In this document: piece after piece, positions 57,737-64,000 of the stretch
Layout: the number at the start of each line of letters is the position of its first letter
How positions within the stretch are numbered: position 1 is the first letter of the stretch
NCBI GenBank assembly: GCA_020631935.1
Contig: JACKGP010000003.1
Location: forward strand, 43,936-107,935
Source: Candidatus Nomurabacteria bacterium
GTDB lineage: Bacteria > Patescibacteriota > Saccharimonadia > Saccharimonadales > Saccharimonadaceae
DNA length: 64,000 nt
Direction: 5' to 3'
Made by a program: the position numbers and the translations under genes
The notes under the pieces: generated by a model
What the model saw: only the letters and a program-made list of their open reading frames with translations
The model's database searches: none
What the model was told of the DNA's origin: nothing

Positions 57737-60406
57737 ATGAAAAAACCGACCCGAAGGCGAATGAATACATACGCCAACTTAGTGCAGCGACGCAAAACAC
57801 GAAAAGATGCTGCGGCTCGCAGCCGTGCACACTACTTGGCTAGCTTGCCAAAAAACCCAGTTAAGCGAACCATATATCGCATGCACCCAAAGCGCGTCTT
57901 TGGCTTCCTATTTTCAAAACGTGGCGCTGTTGCAATGTTAAAAGTAGCTGGCTTGGCGACACTATTGGTGGTACTAGGAGCTGGAGCACTCTTTGCCTAC
58001 TACCGACAGTCGCTAGACGATATTAGGCCCGGCCAGCTAGCTAGCCGTGTTCAAACTACAGTATCTAGATATTACGATAAAAATGGCAAGTTACTCTGGG
58101 AAGATAAAGGCAACAGTAATTATAAGCTGGTCGTAGAGAGTGATGAAATTGCCGACGTAATGAAAAAAGCTACTGTTGCGATAGAAGATAAAGAATTTTA
58201 TCAGCATGGCGGAATAAGCATCTCTGGCCTAGTCCGAGCCACGCTAAACAATGCCAGTAGCGAAAGCGTACAGGGCGGATCTACACTTACCCAGCAGCTG
58301 ATAAAGCAAGTTTACTTTGCAGATGAAGCCGGCAAGCGTGGATTTGACGGAATACCTAGAAAGATAAAAGAAATAATTCTTTCCCTGGAAGTCGAACGCA
58401 TGTATAACAAAGATCAAATCCTTAACCTATATCTAAACGAGTCTCCATATGGCGGACGAAGAAATGGAGTTGAGTCGGCTGCGCGTACATATTTTGGTAT
58501 TAGCGCCAAAAAGTTAAATCTTGCTCAGGCGTCATTACTTGCTGGAATACCAAATCAGCCTGGACTCTATGACCCATATAATAAAGCCGGTAATGGAGCG
58601 CTCATAATTCGTCAGCACAAAGTCTTAGATAGTATGGTTGATAAAAAATACATCACCCAGAAAGAGGCAGATGCCGCAAAGAAAGTGCCTATACTGAAGA
58701 ATATTAAGCCCGTAGCCGACCAATATCAGGACATCAGGGCACCTCATTTCGTGCAAATGGTACGCAGCGAACTAGAAGCAAAACTAGGCAAGGCAGTCGT
58801 GGGCCGCGGCGGACTAACTATAAAAACTACTCTAGATTTAAATATGCAAAACATTCTTGAAAAAGAGATGAAAAGCATGTTTAAGTCGTACGTGCCGGCA
58901 GCCGGAGGGTTTACCAACGGTGCGGGCAGTATCGAAGATGTTCGAACAGGCCAGGTATTGGCGTTAATGGGAAGTAGAGATTTTAGATATCCTGGATTTG
59001 GTGAAGACAACTCGGCTATAGCTTCAATTCAACCAGGCTCATCAATAAAGCCACTAGTTTATGCACAGCTATTCTCTGATCACAGCCCTGGTCTGAATTT
59101 TGGAAGCGGCTCAATACTTTCCGATACCCCCACCGATTTTGGCGGCGGCTACAAGCCTCAGAACGCTGACGGGGGCTTCAGGGGAAATATCTCAGTTAGG
59201 CGAAGCTTAGCCCTGTCTAGAAACATACCAGCGATCAAGGCCATGCAGGTCTCTGGAGTCGACCCGACACTAAAGACAATCCGCTCACTTGGTAACAAAT
59301 ACTACTGTACAATTGGGCAGGAAAAACAAGCTGGGCTATCATCGTCTATTGGTGGTTGCGGCACTAGATTAATAGATCACACCAACGCCATAGCGTCACT
59401 CGCTAGACTGGGCGTATACAAGCCACACACTACAGTACTGGAAGTAAAAAACAACGCTGGAGAAACCTTACAAAAGTATAAAGATGAGAAAAAGCAGATT
59501 ATCAACCCGCAAGCTGCTTATATAGTTAACGACATCTTAGGAGATGGCGGCGCGCGACTACCCCTTTACGGACGTTCGATTACTCCATACTCTGACGCTG
59601 CTGGAATAAAAACCGCTGTTAAAACCGGTACGTCAAACATTGAAATTAACGGGCGCGTATATCCAAAAGATATATGGACCATGACCTACACGCCATCATT
59701 GTCAATCGGCGTCTGGCTAGGCAACCCAACACCAACTGCAACAAACAGCCTGTCGTCATACGCATCACTAATTGCAGACCCAGTTATGGCTCAGGCTACC
59801 AAATACTACCAGAAAAAAGGTATTGCTAAAGCTGGAGAGTGGTTTAGAGCACCGGGCGGAATCCAGCGAATTGGCGGTGAGATATATCCGTCCTACTACA
59901 ACAAGAAGGATTCTATGTCCAACACAAAGCTTTCTTTTGACAGAGTGTCAAAAAAGCGCGCCACTAAATGTACTCCAGAAGCTGCAAAGATAGAGGTTGG
60001 AGTCATAAAGACAAAAGACCCAATAAGCAAAAAAGATATCTTCATCGCTCCGAATGGCTATAACACAAACGAAGAAGATGATGTCCACAAGTGTAACGAC
60101 GTAGAGCCGACCGTTTCGGGAATTAGTGCAGACGGAAACAGAATAGTAATTCGAGTTAGCCAGGGAACTTTCCCGTTGGAATCTATATCCTTATCGGTTG
60201 ATGGCAAGCCTATCGGAGACTTGAGCGTTTCTGGGTCGGGCGCATACTCGACTATGTACACATTCACAAAAAGTGCGACAATCTCCGCTACAGTTAAAGA
60301 CAAGGGCTACTACTCTGGCTCTAATAGCTGGAAATACAATCTCAAAAATGACGACAGGGACGACAGTAGAGAACCGGGGCCACCACCTAACCGACCAGAT
60401 CAATAA
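57737..60406 (+). CDS. Class A penicillin-binding protein (PBP1A-like)
   Basis: Bifunctional peptidoglycan synthase. A very basic cytoplasmic tail of about 70 residues (RRRMNTYANLVQRRKTRK) precedes the membrane anchor (about 74-92). The glycosyltransferase 51 domain shows ATVAIEDKEFYQHGG and QGGSTLTQQLIKQVYF; the transpeptidase domain shows SIQPGSSIKPLVY (SxxK), SLSRNIPAIK (SxN) and KTGTSN (KTG). A Cys-containing, probably Ig-like tail of about 120 residues and a Pro/Asp-rich end follow. 889 residues. Its last 20 bp overlap the PIN-TRAM gene. Confidence 0.94.
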   Translation: MKKPTRRRMNTYANLVQRRKTRKDAAARSRAHYLASLPKNPVKRTIYRMHPKRVFGFLFSKRGAVAMLKVAGLATLLVVLGAGALFAYYRQSLDDIRPGQLASRVQTTVSRYYDKNGKLLWEDKGNSNYKLVVESDEIADVMKKATVAIEDKEFYQHGGISISGLVRATLNNASSESVQGGSTLTQQLIKQVYFADEAGKRGFDGIPRKIKEIILSLEVERMYNKDQILNLYLNESPYGGRRNGVESAARTYFGISAKKLNLAQASLLAGIPNQPGLYDPYNKAGNGALIIRQHKVLDSMVDKKYITQKEADAAKKVPILKNIKPVADQYQDIRAPHFVQMVRSELEAKLGKAVVGRGGLTIKTTLDLNMQNILEKEMKSMFKSYVPAAGGFTNGAGSIEDVRTGQVLALMGSRDFRYPGFGEDNSAIASIQPGSSIKPLVYAQLFSDHSPGLNFGSGSILSDTPTDFGGGYKPQNADGGFRGNISVRRSLALSRNIPAIKAMQVSGVDPTLKTIRSLGNKYYCTIGQEKQAGLSSSIGGCGTRLIDHTNAIASLARLGVYKPHTTVLEVKNNAGETLQKYKDEKKQIINPQAAYIVNDILGDGGARLPLYGRSITPYSDAAGIKTAVKTGTSNIEINGRVYPKDIWTMTYTPSLSIGVWLGNPTPTATNSLSSYASLIADPVMAQATKYYQKKGIAKAGEWFRAPGGIQRIGGEIYPSYYNKKDSMSNTKLSFDRVSKKRATKCTPEAAKIEVGVIKTKDPISKKDIFIAPNGYNTNEEDDVHKCNDVEPTVSGISADGNRIVIRVSQGTFPLESISLSVDGKPIGDLSVSGSGAYSTMYTFTKSATISATVKDKGYYSGSNSWKYNLKNDDRDDSREPGPPPNRPDQ

Positions 60407-61208
60407 TAGTGTCTTCGGTTGTCTTCTTGGGCTTTCGGGCTGATTTAGACTTCTGATGTGAGCGAGAAATTGTTTTTGCTCCAGAAGTGGCCTTTGAGAT
60501 CTTTGACCTTGACTCACTTTTACCGCTAGTAGTTAATTTTTTAGCAAACAACATGCGTCCAGCTGCTGTTTGCAGGCTACGTATGAATTCCACATTTATG
60601 GTTTTGTCTACGTCGTTACCAGCACGCTCCACCACTACCATAGTCCCGTCGGCCATATATCCAACACCCTGATTCGCACCGTCACCCTTTTGTTGAATTT
60701 TTATACTTACTTTTTCTCCTGGCAGGTGGTTCATTCTTAATTGCTGAGCAACTTCATTTATATTTAGTACTGCAATTCCCTCTGCCTGAGCAACTTTGTT
60801 GAGATTAAAGTCTACTGTACAAATACTACCCTTGTACCTTCTGGCTAGTATCATAAGTTGATCGTCTACGCCGATTTCGCGCGGCTTCCTGTCTCTAAAA
60901 ACACCGGCATCGATAATTTTACTGTTTGTTAATTGCGATGCGATATCAAGTCCGTGCCTTGCTCGCATACGCTTATCAGAATCGCTACCATCGGCTAATA
61001 GCTGTAGCTCATGTAGTACGCTATGGGGTATTTTTACATTTCCTGGCAAGAACCCAGTCTCGGCTAACGAAGATATTCTTCCGTCCATCAAAACTGAAGT
61101 ATCTACGAAACACGGTTTTTTTCCTGGCCTTAAGCGTATAAATACCACAACTGCTAACGCAATAAATTCTGCCTGTAGCAAAAGTAGCAACATTATTTCT
61201 AAACTCAT
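60387..61208 (-). CDS. Membrane-anchored PIN-TRAM domain protein
   Basis: YacL-type nuclease-like protein. One membrane segment (residues about 5-25) is followed by a PIN domain: KPCFVDTSVLMDGRISSLAE carries the first Asp pair, and GVDDQLMILA plus CTVDFNLNKVAQ supply more acidic residues. A TRAM RNA-binding domain (about 155-215, LPGEKVSIKIQQKG) and a Ser/Lys-rich tail finish the 273 residues. It follows radA by 16 bp. RNase activity is inferred from the family. Confidence 0.85.
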   Translation of the reverse strand: MSLEIMLLLLLQAEFIALAVVVFIRLRPGKKPCFVDTSVLMDGRISSLAETGFLPGNVKIPHSVLHELQLLADGSDSDKRMRARHGLDIASQLTNSKIIDAGVFRDRKPREIGVDDQLMILARRYKGSICTVDFNLNKVAQAEGIAVLNINEVAQQLRMNHLPGEKVSIKIQQKGDGANQGVGYMADGTMVVVERAGNDVDKTINVEFIRSLQTAAGRMLFAKKLTTSGKSESRSKISKATSGAKTISRSHQKSKSARKPKKTTEDTIIDLVG

Positions 61209-61224
61209 ATTTAATTCCTGTTCT

Positions 61225-62577
61225 TTATGATTTTAAGTAGTCTATTAAAGCTTGCCGTAAGTCCTTTACGCTATGTACAAACTTTATGTTTTTTTGCCCA
61301 GAAGGGGCTAGGGCTTTTGAGAAGCCTAGTTTCTTGGCTTCTGCAATTCTCCGCTCGGCATGACGAGCGCTGCGTATTTCACCGCCTAGGCCGACCTCGC
61401 CAAACACCACAACGTCATCGTCTAGTCGACGCTTGGCAGCCGCGCTAGCAATTGCCATACAAACTGCCAAATCCGCTGCGGGATCAGCCAATTTCAAGCC
61501 CCCAACAACGTTTATAAAAATGTCTTTATCTGATAATTTCAACTTTGTACGTCGTTCGAGAACTGCAACCAAAAGATTTAAACGATTCAAGTCAAATCCA
61601 CTGGCTGTTCGTTTAGGATACCCAAAATTGGTCGGATTAACAAGTGCCTGGATCTCAACCAATAGCGGTCGAGCGCCCTCCATCGTAGCCAATATAACTG
61701 ACCCGTCGGTATTTTGCCTCTCGGCCAGCAGCATTGCTGACGGGTTTTTAACCAACCTCAGCCCCTGGCTATCCATATCAAATATTGCTATCTCGCTAGT
61801 TGACCCAAAACGGTTTTTACTGGAACGAACCATCTTAAACCCTCCGTATCGGTCACCTTCAAACTGGAGCACTACATCAACCAAGTGCTCAAGCACCTTT
61901 GGACCAGCAATACTCCCCTCTTTGGTAACATGACCAACCAGTATGACCGCAGTTGATGATTCTTTGGCGGCACGTATAATGACGTTACTGGAATTTGTAA
62001 TCTGACTAACGCTCCCCGGCGCACTGCTAATCTCCATCAATGATAGCGTTTGAATAGAATCAATGATCAAGAGATTGTATTTTTCATCACGAATTGTGGC
62101 AGCTATATCATCAGCGCTAGTGCTTGCGGCAAATGACAGCATTTCCTCTGAGTCTGCGCCCAGGCGCTCCGCCCGCAGTTTAACCTGCTCTGCGCTCTCT
62201 TCGCCACTGACATAAAGCACGTTGTTACCCCTGGCAACATGCGTTGCGACCTGTAGCAATAGCGTGCTCTTGCCAATGCCCGGCTGGCCAGCCAATAGCA
62301 TAACGCTACCGTTTACAATTCCACCGCCCAAAACTTCATCTAAATCGTCAAAAGAAGTTTTCATTCTAGACTTAGGACCATCGACACCAACCTCGCCTAT
62401 TTTTTTCGGATTCAAGGACTTACCAGTGTTACGCGCTCTCGAAACAGCCGAGGCACCCTGCTCTATCTGTTGCTCGACAAGGCTATTCCATTCGCCACAA
62501 TTCTCGCAGCGCCCGCTCCATTTTGGGTAGTTTGCACCACACTGCTGACATGTAAATTGTTTTTTTAGTTTAGCCAT
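61225..62577 (-). CDS. radA: DNA repair protein RadA
   Basis: Branch-migration ATPase for recombinational repair. The N-terminal C4 zinc finger is CQQCGANYPKWSGRCENC, Walker A is GQPGIGKSTLL near residue 96, the KNRFG motif reads SSKNRFGS, and a Lon-like C-terminal domain is present (AADLAVCMAIASAAAKRRLD). 450 residues. Unlike several proteins here it keeps its zinc cysteines. A TATACT box lies 9 nt before the ATG. Confidence 0.96.
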   Translation of the reverse strand: MAKLKKQFTCQQCGANYPKWSGRCENCGEWNSLVEQQIEQGASAVSRARNTGKSLNPKKIGEVGVDGPKSRMKTSFDDLDEVLGGGIVNGSVMLLAGQPGIGKSTLLLQVATHVARGNNVLYVSGEESAEQVKLRAERLGADSEEMLSFAASTSADDIAATIRDEKYNLLIIDSIQTLSLMEISSAPGSVSQITNSSNVIIRAAKESSTAVILVGHVTKEGSIAGPKVLEHLVDVVLQFEGDRYGGFKMVRSSKNRFGSTSEIAIFDMDSQGLRLVKNPSAMLLAERQNTDGSVILATMEGARPLLVEIQALVNPTNFGYPKRTASGFDLNRLNLLVAVLERRTKLKLSDKDIFINVVGGLKLADPAADLAVCMAIASAAAKRRLDDDVVVFGEVGLGGEIRSARHAERRIAEAKKLGFSKALAPSGQKNIKFVHSVKDLRQALIDYLKS

Positions 62578-62586
62578 TATATTTCT

Positions 62587-62592
62587 AGTATA
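62587..62592 (-). promoter_or_regulatory. -10 box of radA
   Basis: TATACT 9 nt before the radA ATG, in the 17-bp gap after the HExxH gene. Confidence 0.5.
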
Positions 62593-62594
62593 CT

Positions 62595-63560
62595 CTACGA
62601 CCGACCAGATGGAGCAGTAGGAGCTGGCGACACCGTACTGTTTATATCCATATTGAGCTGATTGTAGCGCTTAATCAATTGATTATACTCATTGCGGTCT
62701 TGGTTTGACGAATCGATATCCCGTCTAATCCTCTCTAGTCTGGAGTTTAGCTCATTTTGCACCGCGTAGAAATCATCAGCGCTAGTAAATCCTCGAGCAT
62801 TGTTTTTCTCGATAAAATTATGCCTATCCTGTCGCCAGATTGATATCTCAGACTCAATTCGACTTGTGTCCTCATTTATTTTCTTCTCGATTGCAGTTAA
62901 TTTTGTACGAATACCATCAAAAACCCCTTTGTAATTTTCATAGTACTTGACCACATCGCTCCTACTCACAAAATAGCGAGCGTAATGATCCTCTAGTAAT
63001 GGCGACAACTCACTGAATTCTGTGCCAAGAATAGCATGGAGCTCATTCTTGCGCTCGCCAGGTTCAGTCTTTTCGTAGTATGCCATGCGCTTTATTAAGT
63101 CGGGCGTTTTAACACGTTGGTAGACACTCTCTAGTTCACTATCAATCTTCTGCCTGTCCAAGTCGGGTAATCGCTTGTAGACAGCGTGTAGCAGCTCATG
63201 CGCTGCCGTTGTCTCTTCGATTCCTGATAGTTCATGATTATTCACATCAAAAACATAAATCCGATCTTTGTAATAGCACCCGACAATTGGATTGTTGGTC
63301 TCTTTGTTCTGCTCGCAGTTTACATTAAACTCACTAGCAGTATTTATTTCAGGCTGGCTTGCCTGAAATAAGAAATCGCCAGAAGGAGTAAGGCGTATAT
63401 TTTGCTTTATCTCAGCCATTCGAGCAGACGGTTGATAGTCCCATCCAAGGATATAGTCATAGATGAGCTGACGGTTGTAGGCCATCGCCGTAAAAATACC
63501 AACGACAACTATAGTCATGACGAGCGCGACTACACTCGTTCTTCCGCTATTTGTCCTCAT
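62595..63560 (-). CDS. Membrane-anchored HExxH protein (putative metallopeptidase)
   Basis: Family not recognised. After a short basic N-terminus one membrane segment (about 9-27, VVALVMTIVVVGIFTAMAY) anchors an outside domain. AAHELLHAVY near residues 140-149 is an HExxH zinc motif, with ELHAILGTEF about 40 residues on as a possible third-ligand region. Two Cys lie before it (VNCEQN, VGCYYK). A long charged coiled coil (about 205-305) and a Pro/Ser tail follow. The ATG chosen has GAGG close by; a GTG three codons earlier is possible. It overlaps the end of clpC. Confidence 0.7.
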   Translation of the reverse strand: MRTNSGRTSVVALVMTIVVVGIFTAMAYNRQLIYDYILGWDYQPSARMAEIKQNIRLTPSGDFLFQASQPEINTASEFNVNCEQNKETNNPIVGCYYKDRIYVFDVNNHELSGIEETTAAHELLHAVYKRLPDLDRQKIDSELESVYQRVKTPDLIKRMAYYEKTEPGERKNELHAILGTEFSELSPLLEDHYARYFVSRSDVVKYYENYKGVFDGIRTKLTAIEKKINEDTSRIESEISIWRQDRHNFIEKNNARGFTSADDFYAVQNELNSRLERIRRDIDSSNQDRNEYNQLIKRYNQLNMDINSTVSPAPTAPSGRS

Positions 63561-64000
63561 GAACCTCACTTACGACAACCGATTTACCCTTCTTTTCCGC
63601 TGTTAGTAGCATGCCCTTTGTAAATTTACCCGCCAAGACGCCTTCTGCGACTGGATGCTCTAGCATGTCCTGCATAGCTCTCCTGAGTGGACGAGCACCG
63701 TATTTCTTGTTAAATCCTCTGTCGATAATCATTCGCTTAACCTCTGGCTTCACTGTAAGACGCAAGCCTTTTATGACCAACCTCTCGTTTAGCTCGTTCA
63801 ACAAATTGTCAAATATTTTGCTTATTTCTCGCCTGGTTAGCGCCTGGAAAGTAACTATAGCATCGAATCTATTTATTAGCTCGGGTCTCATCATTTTCTC
63901 TAGCTCTTCACGGGTAGCTTCGGCATTTTTTGCATGAACATCATCAAGCTTTTCACGCTGCTTCGATGTTGTGGCATAAAAACCAAGCTCCGACTCACGA
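63547..64000 (-). CDS. clpC: ATP-dependent Clp protease ATP-binding subunit, ClpC/ClpA type (5' part missing)
   Basis: AAA+ unfoldase partner of ClpP; only the last 150 residues are in the window. MMRPELINRFDAIVTFQALT carries the arginine-finger region of the second AAA+ domain, and DRGFNKKYGARPLRRAMQDM is the sensor-2 block with GARPLRR. No zinc-finger or ClpX traits are seen. It overlaps the HExxH gene by about 14 bp. ClpC versus ClpA or ClpE cannot be settled from this end. Confidence 0.88.
   Translation of the reverse strand, partial: RESELGFYATTSKQREKLDDVHAKNAEATREELEKMMRPELINRFDAIVTFQALTRREISKIFDNLLNELNERLVIKGLRLTVKPEVKRMIIDRGFNKKYGARPLRRAMQDMLEHPVAEGVLAGKFTKGMLLTAEKKGKSVVVSEVHEDK

Noticed and set aside
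1..64000. CRISPR array, rRNA genes, replication origin
   Set aside because: No regularly spaced repeats, rRNA segments or DnaA-box clusters were seen while reading the window.
1..64000. TGA read as glycine, as in Gracilibacteria and SR1
   Set aside because: All long genes have normal length with no in-frame TGA at conserved glycines.

Overview
The window looks like a chromosomal piece of a Candidate Phyla Radiation (Patescibacteria) bacterium, most likely Saccharibacteria (TM7). The long ribosomal protein cluster goes straight from rpsE to rplO with no rpmD (uL30), a hallmark of that radiation. Intergenic gaps are very short, tandem stop/start overlaps are frequent, and genes are full length under the standard code with no in-frame TGA. 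The lineage is inferred from gene content, not from a tree.

Layout. 1-2216: end of an RluA/RluD pseudouridine synthase, trpS, and a divergent queuosine-precursor transporter. 2277-17227: the S10/spc/alpha superoperon on the minus strand, with rplM-rpsI attached at its end, a sortase between secY and infA where map/adk usually lie, and rpsJ cut off from rplC by two membrane-protein genes. 18251-25585: rpsJ, L-lactate dehydrogenase, tuf, a zinc metallopeptidase, NDH-2, fusA. 25707-29742: an orphan multipass protein, an acyltransferase, two tandem type IV pilin-like genes, rpsG, rpsL. 29991-37191: rpoC and rpoB. 37386-44241: clpP (with a CIRCE-like operator), trigger factor, hisS, a SpoU methyltransferase, an FAD oxidoreductase. 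44322-48190: tRNA-Leu(UAG) with an integrated 3.8-kb mobile element. 48589-64000: an MmeI-like restriction-modification fusion, a hydroxyacid dehydrogenase, a VIT-like membrane protein, rsmD, a phospholipase-C-like protein, recG, tyrS, a class A PBP, a PIN-TRAM protein, radA, a membrane-anchored HExxH protein and the end of clpC.

The most striking object is the element in tRNA-Leu. It encodes a large serine recombinase on one side and a PadR repressor plus a BtrH-like cysteine-protease-fold protein on the other. Between the two halves lies a complete 306-bp copy of the putative attP region. The outer ends are the two halves of a second copy in opposite orientation. Excision at the 8-bp direct repeat CACCAAAA would give a 3781-bp circle of two unique arms (1543 and 1626 bp) separated by two inverted 306-bp repeats, a plan like the yeast 2-micron plasmid. 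Integration replaces the last 14 codons of the recombinase with 38 codons read from antisense tRNA-Leu and its 5' flank.

Other themes. RNA polymerase beta' has lost both zinc-binding cysteine clusters, and S4, S14 and L36 are cysteine-free forms. Many first genes of transcription units have a -10 box only 6-10 nt upstream of the start codon, implying leaderless mRNAs. The long ribosomal operons, tuf, fusA, rpsL and rpoB instead have real leaders and Shine-Dalgarno sites.
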